64,000 nucleotides of DNA from Archangium violaceum (GTDB taxonomy: Bacteria; Myxococcota; Myxococcia; Myxococcales; Myxococcaceae): the NCBI RefSeq assembly GCF_016887565.1, contig NZ_CP069396.1, positions 3,065,001-3,129,000 of the forward strand, given 5' to 3'. Positions 15,119-22,676 of this stretch are shown in pieces. The stretch's first letter is position 1. The number at the start of each line of letters is the position of its first letter. The notes under the pieces were generated by a model. It saw only the letters and a list, made by a program, of their open reading frames with translations. It was not told where the DNA came from and did not search any database. A program made the translations under genes and the position numbers.

Positions 15119-16831
15119 TCACGGGCGCTTCTGGAGCGCGTCGAGCGCCGCCTTCGCCTGCACCAGCCCGTGGCCGGACTGCGGGTCGTGGCCCTGCTCA
15201 CCCAGGTCCTTCGCCGTCTCCTCCAACAGCGAGCGCACCTCGGAGGCCTTCAGTGTCGGGCGCGCGCTCCACACGAGCGCCGCCACACCCGACACGTGCG
15301 GAGCGGCCATCGAGGTGCCCGGGAAATAGGCGTAGTCCACGCCCCTCAGGTTCACGTGCGTCTCCCGGCCCAGGTGCTTGAGCACGGACGCGCGCGACTC
15401 CCGGCCCACCGCCAGCGTCGGCACCCACTTCTTCCCCGGCCCGTCCAGGGCCAGCTGCCAGCTCAGTCCCTCGGACTCGTCCGCGCCGAAGATGATGGCC
15501 CGCGCCCCCTGTCGGATCACGCTCTGCGCGATGCGCGAGGCCGAGCTGGTCCCGGTGAGCCGCACGTAGGCCACGAAGCCATCGCACGTGCCTCCCTTGC
15601 ACCCCTGGCCCTCGCCCACGCCGCAGTCGATGAGCTTGCCCGTGTACTCCCCCGCTGGCGCGAAGAAGAGTGAGCGCGAGGTGAACGGCTGCCCCTCCGC
15701 GTCGAGCTGCGCCACCGTCGCCCCCTGGAGGGTGACGGAAGAGAGCACTTCCACTCCGGGTGCCACCAGGCTCAGCCCCTCGCCCCCGTTGGAGAAGGCG
15801 GCCACCGCCTCCTGTGCGTCCACCGCGCCCACGGCCAGCACCGAGGGGAAGGCCGCCGGATAGCTGAGCGGCGCCTGGTAGCCCGGGCTGCTGTCGTTCC
15901 CCGAGGCCGCGACGATGAGCATCCCCGCGTCGCTCGCGGCCTGGAAGGCCTCCTGCGCCGTGCGTCCCATGTTCGCTGGCGAGCCGAGCGACAGCGAGGC
16001 GATGCGCGCCCCCTGTTGCTGGCACCACTCGAGTGCCAGCAGCACGTTGCTGACGGAGGCTCGCTCCTGCACGTTGAGCACCCGGGCGATCAGCAACTCC
16101 GCGCCCGGGGCCACGCCCACCATGCCGCTCGGGCTCGTGTTCGGGTACGTCGCGCCTCCCGAGGACAGCTGGGCCGCGATGATGCCCGCCACGTGCGTGC
16201 CGTGGCCGATGCCCCGCACGCCGTCCGTCTCGTCGCTCGGGTCCTCGTCGTCGTCCACGAAGTCGTGGCCGGCCGCGTAGGGAATGCTCAGCTCGGGGTG
16301 CCGCCGGTCGATGCCGCTGTCGATGATGCACACGCGGATGCCCGCGCCGACCGGTGCTCCCGTGTCGAGCACGCCGTCCTCGTTGGCGTCCCAGACCTTC
16401 GGCGCCTGCACCATGCGCACCGCATCGGTGTACTCCTCCACCGAGCCAGCCGACATGGGCGTGCCGAGCGCCCGCAGCTCCCCATCCGGCTCGATGCGCT
16501 CCACGTCTGGATCCGCGGCGAGCCGGGCGCGCTCCTCGTCCGTCAGGCGCGCGGCCACCGCCGGGACGGAGCGGTACTGCGCCTTCACCTGTCCGCCCAG
16601 CCGCTGGACCGCGGCGGCGCTCACCCGGCCGCCCTGGCGGTAGCGCACGATGAAGGCCTCGCGGCCGTCGCCGGACTCAGGCGTGGACCGGGGCGAGACC
16701 GGCGCTGGCTCGGGGAGGGCGCCCGCGGCCACATCCGAGCACGCCGCCTGTCGCTGCTCCGAGATGTCGTTTTCCGGGTTCGAACACGCCGTCAGGACCA
16801 TGAGCCCGAGAAGACCCCACCGCCGCCCCAT
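15119..16831 (-). CDS. Subtilisin-family (S8) serine peptidase lipoprotein with I9 propeptide and PA insert
   Basis: The 570-residue product has a lipoprotein signal (LLGLMVLTAC), an I9-like inhibitor propeptide (AFIVRYRQGGRV to VERIEPDGEL), and the subtilase catalytic residues Asp in CIIDSGID (near 168), His in GHGTHVAG (near 209) and Ser in GTSMAAPHVSG (near 504). A protease-associated insert (about 370-450, DGFVAYVRLTGTSSASRI) lies between the His and Ser segments. The start at 16831 follows a full AAGGAGGT ribosome site at five bases. It is probably anchored to a membrane and acts on extracellular or envelope proteins. Confidence 0.9.
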   Translation of the reverse strand: MGRRWGLLGLMVLTACSNPENDISEQRQAACSDVAAGALPEPAPVSPRSTPESGDGREAFIVRYRQGGRVSAAAVQRLGGQVKAQYRSVPAVAARLTDEERARLAADPDVERIEPDGELRALGTPMSAGSVEEYTDAVRMVQAPKVWDANEDGVLDTGAPVGAGIRVCIIDSGIDRRHPELSIPYAAGHDFVDDDEDPSDETDGVRGIGHGTHVAGIIAAQLSSGGATYPNTSPSGMVGVAPGAELLIARVLNVQERASVSNVLLALEWCQQQGARIASLSLGSPANMGRTAQEAFQAASDAGMLIVAASGNDSSPGYQAPLSYPAAFPSVLAVGAVDAQEAVAAFSNGGEGLSLVAPGVEVLSSVTLQGATVAQLDAEGQPFTSRSLFFAPAGEYTGKLIDCGVGEGQGCKGGTCDGFVAYVRLTGTSSASRIAQSVIRQGARAIIFGADESEGLSWQLALDGPGKKWVPTLAVGRESRASVLKHLGRETHVNLRGVDYAYFPGTSMAAPHVSGVAALVWSARPTLKASEVRSLLEETAKDLGEQGHDPQSGHGLVQAKAALDALQKRP

Positions 16832-16917
16832 CGCCGACCTCCTTGGCCGCATCGGGAGGAGGTGGGACGCCGCACCCGTGGAGACCAGGGGCGGTCAAAG
16901 CTTCCAATTCCACGGAA

Positions 16918-16929
16918 GTACCCGGGTAC
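16918..16929. promoter_or_regulatory. Perfect 12-bp palindrome in the peptidase/pyrophosphatase divergent region
   Basis: GTACCCGGGTAC is a perfect palindrome in the 252-base region between the divergent subtilase and pyrophosphatase-like genes. A second inverted repeat (GAGTG, TGGAG, CACTC) follows at 16944-16958. Both could be operator sites, but no promoter can be matched to them with confidence. Confidence 0.3.
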
Positions 16930-17083
16930 ACAGTGTCCGCGCCGAGTGTGGAGCACTCTCCAACGTGAGCGTCCCCTCGTGGACGGTTGGCGCTCGCACG
17001 GGCCTGGAGCCCGGCGGGACCGGGGCTCGCCGCTCCGTCGGCCGCGGGACGAGCAAGGAGCCTCTTCATGCTACACAGCCCGG

Positions 17084-17533
17084 GTGCCCGATTCCTCCCT
17101 TCCTCCGGAGCTCCCGCGCGAGCCCGAAGTCCTGATCGAATCCCCTCGCTGGTCCGTGGTGAAGCGGCGCGCGGACGGGAGCGTCGACTTCATCTCCCCG
17201 CTGCCGTGCCCCTACAACTACGGGTGCATTCCCGGGCTGGGCTCTGGGGATGGAGATCCGCTCGACGTGGTGGTGCTCGGTCCTCGCCTGCGCCGGGGCG
17301 AGCGCCTGCGCGTGCCGGTGGTGGGGGTGATTGGCTTCCTCGACGCGGGGGAGGCCGACCCCAAGGTCATCTGCAGCACCCGGCCGCTGCGCCCGGTGGA
17401 CAGGGCGGGCCTGGAGACCTTCTTCCGCACCTATGCCCTCTTCAAGCGGGGGCTGCACCGGGTGCGCGGCAGGCGGGGAGGGGACACGCGCTTCCTGGGG
17501 TGGCTCGCCGAGTTCACGGCGCGGCCAGCATGA
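17084..17533 (+). CDS. Short inorganic pyrophosphatase family protein
   Basis: The 149-residue product has the family I pyrophosphatase core: a YNYGCIPG turn, the metal-binding signature DGDPLDVVVLG, and the later Asp-rich segment DAGEADPKVIC, with FFRTYALFKRG matching the FF.HYK region. At 149 residues it is shorter than most bacterial enzymes (about 175). No ATG is available in frame; the GTG at 17084 is the likely start, but the best ribosome site (AAGGAG at 17055) is placed for an out-of-frame ATG at 17068. The start is therefore uncertain, and a local frameshift or sequencing error cannot be excluded. The 3' end overlaps the convergent DUF885 gene by 20 bases. Confidence 0.72.
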   Translation: MPDSSLPPELPREPEVLIESPRWSVVKRRADGSVDFISPLPCPYNYGCIPGLGSGDGDPLDVVVLGPRLRRGERLRVPVVGVIGFLDAGEADPKVICSTRPLRPVDRAGLETFFRTYALFKRGLHRVRGRRGGDTRFLGWLAEFTARPA

Positions 17534-19193
17534 AGCGCCGCAGGAGCGCGGGCGGCACCGGGCCGAACGAGAAGAGCTCGTCGTGGAAGGCGGCCTCGTC
17601 GAAGCGGCTCCCGCGCTCGCGCCGGCAGTCCTCCGCCAACCGTTCGAACTCGAGCGCGCCGAGCAGGTAGGTGATGGCCTGCATGGGGATGCGCTTGTAG
17701 CGGAGCACCTCGCGCCGCGCGTTGGGTTCCGGCATGCAGGCATGGTGCATGAGGTAGCGCACCGCCTCCTCCTCGTTCATGCGCCGGGTGTGGAGGCCGA
17801 CGTCCACCACCACGCGCACCGCGCGCAGGGCCCGGGCCACGAGCGCCGTGAGTGACTCGGGGGCGGTGTAGAAGCCCTCGCGCCGCATCCGCTCCTCGGC
17901 GTAGGTGGCGTAGCCCTCGATGTTGAGCATGGGGCCGAAGTTGCCGCGTGCCATGGCCACATGGTCCGTCACCAGGAGGAAGCGGACCGGGGCGGGGTGT
18001 TGGGAGAAGCCACGCTGCCAGGCGAGGCTCTGCAGGAAGTGGCCCGGGATGCCCTCGTGCACCGCCAGCAGCGCGGCCCAGACGGTGGGGTGCGCGAACG
18101 CCATGGGCGCCAGCACGAACCAGCCCACCTTGCGCGGATCCAACAGGGGCGCGGGCCAGTTGGTGCCTCGGACGTCCACCATGCCCGGGGGCATCGCCTT
18201 CAGGCCCAGCCGGCAGCCCGCGGGCACGTCGAACATCTCCCGCTCGTGGATGAAGCGCTCGGCGCGCTCGATGAGCCCCCGGTAGAGCGGGATGACGTCC
18301 TCGTCCCGCGCGGGGTTCTCCGTCTCCAACTGCGTGAGCAGCGCCCGGGCCTCGGCCAGGGTGGAGAGGGGCGCGCCGAGCTGGCCGGCGAGCTGGACGA
18401 TGGAGGCCTGGGTCCGCGCCAGCACGTCCTCGGCCTGACGCACCAGCTCCTCGGGGGTGGAGGTGAGCCCGAAGGTGTTCCGCAGCCGCCACTGGTACTC
18501 GTCAGCACCGAGCACGACGCTCGCGCGCGCGTGGGGCAACACGCGCTCGAGGAGGAACCGATGGTGGATGGCGAAGGCCTCCCGGGCCTCCCAGGCCGCC
18601 TGCTGGAGCGCCCGGGCCTCGGCCTGGGAGAGCGTCACCGGGTGCGCTTCGGGCAGGGCCGGGAGGTGCTCGAAGTACCGCACGATGACGGGGAGCTGGT
18701 CGTCCGCGAAGTCCTGGACGACGTACACGTCGGGCGTCTCGCCCGTGGCGAGTCCCTCGGCGAGCAGTTGCTCCTGTTGCCGGAGGAAGGTGGGGATGCG
18801 CGCGGCCCGGCTGGCGATGGCCGCCCAGTCCTCGGCCGTCTCCGCCTGGCCGATCTGGTACTGCAGCATGGTGTGCGGATAGGTCGACAGCTCGATGTTC
18901 CGCCAGTGGCCGTGCAGCTCCTCGTGGGTGTGGACGTGGAACCGGGTGACGCCGAGCATCGCCAGCCGGTCGAGCTGCGCGTCCGCCGGGAGCGCCTCGG
19001 GTGGCAGGCGCTCGAGCTGGTCGAGCACGTCGCGATGGAGGGCGTACTCGTCCCCCAGCGCGGACTCGGAGAGGTCCTTCAGCCGGTCGTCCAGGTGGTG
19101 GAGCCCGAGGGTGGTGGCCTCCTCGGGCTGTGTCTGAAGATAACGCTCGAAGAACGAGGCGCGGAGCCGGACGAAGGCATCGAGGGTCGTCAT
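17514..19193 (-). CDS. DUF885 family protein (putative metallopeptidase-like)
   Basis: The 559-residue protein is helical throughout and has the DUF885 hallmark HEGIPGH near residue 378, resembling a HExxH zinc site, and the later downstream segment NFGPMLNIEGYATYAEE. Proteins of this family are widespread in bacteria, often annotated as putative zinc peptidases, and few have a proven substrate. No signal peptide is visible, so it is probably cytoplasmic. The start at 19193 follows a GGGGAGAG ribosome site; the frame extends further upstream into the repeat array but without homology. The array of 18-nt sites at 19209-19300 lies immediately upstream, suggesting direct regulation. Confidence 0.85.
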   Translation of the reverse strand: MTTLDAFVRLRASFFERYLQTQPEEATTLGLHHLDDRLKDLSESALGDEYALHRDVLDQLERLPPEALPADAQLDRLAMLGVTRFHVHTHEELHGHWRNIELSTYPHTMLQYQIGQAETAEDWAAIASRAARIPTFLRQQEQLLAEGLATGETPDVYVVQDFADDQLPVIVRYFEHLPALPEAHPVTLSQAEARALQQAAWEAREAFAIHHRFLLERVLPHARASVVLGADEYQWRLRNTFGLTSTPEELVRQAEDVLARTQASIVQLAGQLGAPLSTLAEARALLTQLETENPARDEDVIPLYRGLIERAERFIHEREMFDVPAGCRLGLKAMPPGMVDVRGTNWPAPLLDPRKVGWFVLAPMAFAHPTVWAALLAVHEGIPGHFLQSLAWQRGFSQHPAPVRFLLVTDHVAMARGNFGPMLNIEGYATYAEERMRREGFYTAPESLTALVARALRAVRVVVDVGLHTRRMNEEEAVRYLMHHACMPEPNARREVLRYKRIPMQAITYLLGALEFERLAEDCRRERGSRFDEAAFHDELFSFGPVPPALLRRFMLAAP

Positions 19194-19208
19194 TCTCTCC
19201 CCTGGGTC

Positions 19209-19300
19209 GTGATGAATCCGTGACATCCCGCCGTGTGACGAAAACGTGACATGGATTGCGTGACGAGAATGTGACATCGCTCATGTCACGGAATCGTGAC
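19209..19300. promoter_or_regulatory. Array of four 18-nt sites with 11-bp half-site periodicity, Pho-box-like
   Basis: Three direct copies start at 19209 (GTGATGAATCCGTGACAT), 19235 (GTGACGAAAACGTGACAT) and 19260 (GTGACGAGAATGTGACAT), and a fourth in reverse orientation lies at 19283-19300. Each copy contains two GTGA(C) half-sites 11 bp apart, and copies are spaced 23-26 bp. In reverse the unit resembles the enterobacterial PhoB box (CTGTCAT plus four bases plus CTGTCAC). A partial fifth site (GTGACGAAAAC) is at 19358. The array sits between the DUF885 start and the kinase operon. An OmpR/PhoB-class regulator is the natural candidate. Confidence 0.7.
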
Positions 19301-19407
19301 TGGCTTCATCACTGTTCCGGTCAAGTCAATACATTGTGTCTGGGTCATCTCGACAGAGTGACGAAAACAGGTTATTCGCACGTCAATTATTGACGCCGAG
19401 GTAACAG

Positions 19408-21279
19408 GTGCCAGACGCCCAAGACAGTGTTTCGAACAGCCCGCGGCTGGGCCGGTACGAGCTGCTGGGAGAGCTTGGGCATGGTGGAATGGCCAAGGTC
19501 TACCGGGCGCGCGTGGCGGGACCCATGGGGTTCGAGAAGACCCTGGTGGTGAAGCAGATCCTCCCCCACCTGTCCGATGAGCCCCAGTTCATCGAGATGT
19601 TCCTGTCCGAGGCCCGGCTCGCCGCCCAGCTCAATCATCCCAACATCGTCCAGATCTTCGACTTCGGCGAGGCGGACGGCGCGTACTTCCTGGCCATGGA
19701 GTACATCGATGGCCCGAACCTCCGCGCGCTGATGCGCAGGGCCCATGCGGTGGGCCGGCCGCTGCCGCTGCCCCACTGCGCCAAGCTCGTCTCCGCCATC
19801 TGCGAGGGGCTCACCTACGCGCACGAGTTCGCCGACCCCTTCTCCGGCGAGCCGCTGGGTCTGGTGCACCGAGACGTCAGCCCCGACAACATCCTCCTGG
19901 CGCGCACGGGCGCCGTGAAGATCGTGGACTTCGGCATCGCCAAGGCGACCAACCAGGTGCACCAGACGCGGGTCGGCACGCTCAAGGGGAAGGTGCCCTA
20001 CATGGCGCCCGAGCAGCTCCGGAACGAGCCGCTCGACCTGCGCATCGACATCTACGCGCTGGGGGTCGTGCTGTACGAGCTGGTGGCGGGGCGCAAGCCC
20101 TTCGAGGCCAGCAGCGAGGTCGCGTTGATGAACGCGATCCTCCATGAGCCCTTCACGCCCGTGTCCGTCAGGCGCGCCGACGTGCCCGAGCCCCTGTTGC
20201 ACATCATCGAGCGGGCGCTGGCCAAGGATCGCGAGGCGCGCTACTCGAGCTGCCGGGAGATGCAGGCGGACCTGGAGCGGTTCCTGCTCGGCTGCGGGCA
20301 GCCGGTGAGCGCCTTCCAGCTCGCGGAGCTCATCTCCCAGCTCTCGATGCCCTCCGGGATGTCGGCGCCGCTCGGCACGCCTGGGCCCGGCAGTGGCAGC
20401 AAGCCGCGCCGGAGCCTGGCGGGGGTCGTGCCCTCGCTGCCGACGAGGCCTCCGCCGCCTCCTCCCGAGGACTCCCAGCCCGTGTCACGCTCCCTGGTGC
20501 TCGAGGTGGATCCTCCCACCGAGGCGCATATCGTCTCCGAGGCGCGGGTCCCCCCCCAGCGGCGCTGGGTGCTGCCCGCCGTGGGGGCGGCCCTGCTGCT
20601 GGTGATCGGAGGCGTGGCCCTGGTGTCCGTCTCCCGGCCGCGAGAGCTCGCGTCTCCGGCGGTGTCTCCCCCGTCGGTTGTCGCGGCGGCTCCCACGCCC
20701 GCGCCTTCCGCGCCGCTTCCTACTCCCCAGCCTGTGGTCCTGGCCGCCTCGTCCCAGGCCGTGGCCCCTCCCAGTCCCGAGGTGGTCGAGCCTCCCGCTC
20801 GCGAGGCGCCACCCGCGGAGGAGATCGAGCTCCACATCGAGGTGGTGCCACGAGGCGCCGTGGTGCAGCTGGACGGAGAGGTGCTGCCGTCCAATCCCTA
20901 CACGGGCCGCTTCCCCAGGGATGGTGCCGTGCATCAGCTGCGCGTCAGCGCCGCCGGTTTCACGCCGATGGTGAAGGAGCTCCGCTTCGAGAAGGACCTG
21001 ATGCTGGGTCTCAACCTGCAGCGGCGGAGCGTGGAGGTGCGCCGGGAGCGTGTCTCCAAGGCCCGTGCTCCCGCCCCGGCGCCGCAGTCCACCCCGGCGC
21101 CGGCCGACGATGGCTTCTCCGAGCTGCCGTCGAAGCCGGCGGCGGTCTCCGGCAAGGCCAAGCGCGGCCTCGACGCGGACAACCCCTGGAGCGGCGGCGA
21201 CAAGCGTGGCCTCGATGGCGAGGACCCGTGGAGCGGCGGCGGTCGCAAGCTGGATTCGAACAACCCATGGAAGGAATGA
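19408..21279 (+). CDS. Ser/Thr protein kinase with transmembrane helix and PEGA domain
   Basis: The 623-residue protein has an N-terminal kinase domain: glycine loop GELGHGGMAKVY, the VVKQI lysine, catalytic HRDVSPDN near residue 154, DFGIAK near 174 and MAPEQ. A Pro-rich juxtamembrane region follows, then one transmembrane helix (VLPAVGAALLLVIGGVALV, about 388-406) and an extracytoplasmic PEGA domain (IELHIEVVPRGAVVQLDGE). The C-terminus has three copies of an RGLD/KLD..NPW motif. It starts with GTG at 19408. It heads an apparent operon with a TPR/PEGA protein two bases downstream, which suggests that these two envelope components act together. Confidence 0.92.
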   Translation: MPDAQDSVSNSPRLGRYELLGELGHGGMAKVYRARVAGPMGFEKTLVVKQILPHLSDEPQFIEMFLSEARLAAQLNHPNIVQIFDFGEADGAYFLAMEYIDGPNLRALMRRAHAVGRPLPLPHCAKLVSAICEGLTYAHEFADPFSGEPLGLVHRDVSPDNILLARTGAVKIVDFGIAKATNQVHQTRVGTLKGKVPYMAPEQLRNEPLDLRIDIYALGVVLYELVAGRKPFEASSEVALMNAILHEPFTPVSVRRADVPEPLLHIIERALAKDREARYSSCREMQADLERFLLGCGQPVSAFQLAELISQLSMPSGMSAPLGTPGPGSGSKPRRSLAGVVPSLPTRPPPPPPEDSQPVSRSLVLEVDPPTEAHIVSEARVPPQRRWVLPAVGAALLLVIGGVALVSVSRPRELASPAVSPPSVVAAAPTPAPSAPLPTPQPVVLAASSQAVAPPSPEVVEPPAREAPPAEEIELHIEVVPRGAVVQLDGEVLPSNPYTGRFPRDGAVHQLRVSAAGFTPMVKELRFEKDLMLGLNLQRRSVEVRRERVSKARAPAPAPQSTPAPADDGFSELPSKPAAVSGKAKRGLDADNPWSGGDKRGLDGEDPWSGGGRKLDSNNPWKE

Positions 21280-21281
21280 CG

Positions 21282-22283
21282 ATGCGTCTGTCCAGGTCCC
21301 TCGCGCTCGCGCTCACGCTGGCGCTGTCGGGCGGGAGTGCCGGTGCCGCGGGGCGTACCAGGGGCCCCAGCAAGGCCAACCTCGAGGAAGCCCAGAGCCG
21401 CTACCAGCGCGCCAGGGAGCTCTACGAGGAGAACGACTACCAGGCCGCGCTGGTGGAGTTCCAACGTGCCTACGAGCTCGCGCCGAGCTACCGGCTCCTC
21501 TACAACATCGCCCAGGTGCAGTATCAGCTCCAGGACTACGCGGGCGCGCTCGGCAGCTTCCAGCGCTACCTCGAGGAGGGTGGAGGAGAGCTGCCCGCCC
21601 AGCGCCGCGACGAGGTCCAACGGGAGGTCGACCGGCTCCAGGCGCGCGTGGCCACGGTGCGCATCACCGTCAACAAGCCGGGGGCGGAGATCTCCGTGGA
21701 TGACGTGCCGGTCGGCACCTCGCCGATGCGCACGCCCCTGCAACTCAACGCGGGCCGGAGGAAGATCTCCGCCTCGCTCCCGGGTGTCACGCCGGTGACG
21801 CGCGTGGTGGACGTGGCGGGGCGGGATTCCCTCGACGTGTCCCTGGAGTTCGCCGCTCCCTCGGCGCCAGCTCCGGTCGCGTCCGTCGCGCCCGCCCCGT
21901 CCTCGCGTCCCGAGGCCCCTCGGTCCGCCGTGGCCGCTCCGCCCGAGGTCGTCAAGTCCCAGCGGAGCACCCCTTTGGTGCCGTGGATCGCCACCGGTGG
22001 GCTGGCGGTGGCCACGGGTGTCACCGCCGTGCTCGCGCTGAATGCCTCGGGTGACCTGAAGACCCAGCGCGACACCTTCGGGGTGAGCCGTGCCCAGCTC
22101 GATCAGGCCAGTGGCCGGACGCGCACCCTGGCGCTCACCACGGACGTGCTCGCGGGCGCCACGCTGGTGGCCGCTGGAGTGTCCACCTGGCTGACGTTCC
22201 TGCGCGAGCCGGAGCCCGCGTCTTCCGCCGACGTGCAGGTGGGAGTGGGGCCGGGCGGCGTGGGCGTCGCCGGCTCCTTCTAA
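21282..22283 (+). CDS. TPR and PEGA domain exported protein
   Basis: The product of about 333 residues has a signal peptide (RSLALALTLALSGGSAGAAG), TPR helices (SRYQRARELYEENDYQAALV), a PEGA domain (VRITVNKPGAEISVDDVPVG), a Pro/Ala-rich linker and a C-terminal part with two hydrophobic segments (TPLVPWIATGGLAVATGVTA; LALTTDVLAGATLVAAGVST). It begins two bases after the kinase gene. ATG 21282 has AAGGA six bases upstream and is preferred over ATG 21276. It is likely a periplasmic or membrane partner of the kinase sensor domain. Confidence 0.85.
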   Translation: MRLSRSLALALTLALSGGSAGAAGRTRGPSKANLEEAQSRYQRARELYEENDYQAALVEFQRAYELAPSYRLLYNIAQVQYQLQDYAGALGSFQRYLEEGGGELPAQRRDEVQREVDRLQARVATVRITVNKPGAEISVDDVPVGTSPMRTPLQLNAGRRKISASLPGVTPVTRVVDVAGRDSLDVSLEFAAPSAPAPVASVAPAPSSRPEAPRSAVAAPPEVVKSQRSTPLVPWIATGGLAVATGVTAVLALNASGDLKTQRDTFGVSRAQLDQASGRTRTLALTTDVLAGATLVAAGVSTWLTFLREPEPASSADVQVGVGPGGVGVAGSF

Positions 22284-22287
22284 CGCC

Positions 22288-22307
22288 AGGGCCCTGTTCC
22301 GGGCCCT
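22288..22307 (+). terminator. Stem-loop after the TPR-PEGA gene
   Basis: A perfect 7-bp stem (AGGGCCC, loop TGTTCC, GGGCCCT) follows the stop codon. No T-tract follows, so it could be an attenuator or an mRNA-stabilising structure rather than a strong terminator; the next gene starts 32 bases later in the same direction. Confidence 0.45.
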
Positions 22308-22338
22308 CGGCTTCCCTCCTTCATCACGAGGCATGTGT

Positions 22339-22659
22339 ATGAAACTTCGAACTGACAGCTTGCTGGCGGTGCTGCTGCTGCTGGCGAGCACGACGGGCTG
22401 CTCGCTCGTCCTCGATAGCAGTGCCGAGCAGTGCGCCACGGACGAGGACTGTGTCCGGTTCGGCTCCTATCCCGTCTGCCAGGAGGGCCTCTGCGTGCCT
22501 TCCGGCCTGGGCCCGCCGGGATGTTTCCGGGGAGAGCCCTCCTCCGAGGAGCAGTACCGCAACCAGTGCACCCTGGCGCAGTGCATTCCCTTCGACAACT
22601 GCGCGCGGTTGGGGCTGTGCGACGGCGCCGCCCTGCCTCCGCTCGTTCCCAAGCCCTGA
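22339..22659 (+). CDS. Cysteine-rich lipoprotein
   Basis: The 106-residue product has a lipoprotein signal with the lipobox ASTTGC, and a mature part with eight or more cysteines in patterns such as CATDEDC and CTLAQCIPFDNC. Such Cys-rich small lipoproteins (CxxDxDC type) are frequent in myxobacteria; their function is unknown. ATG 22339 is preferred over ATG 22333 by distance to the GAGG site. It lies between the kinase-linked genes and the PstS-like gene and is probably part of the same operon. Confidence 0.75.
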   Translation: MKLRTDSLLAVLLLLASTTGCSLVLDSSAEQCATDEDCVRFGSYPVCQEGLCVPSGLGPPGCFRGEPSSEEQYRNQCTLAQCIPFDNCARLGLCDGAALPPLVPKP

Positions 22660-22676
22660 CCATGGAGATCCGCAGC

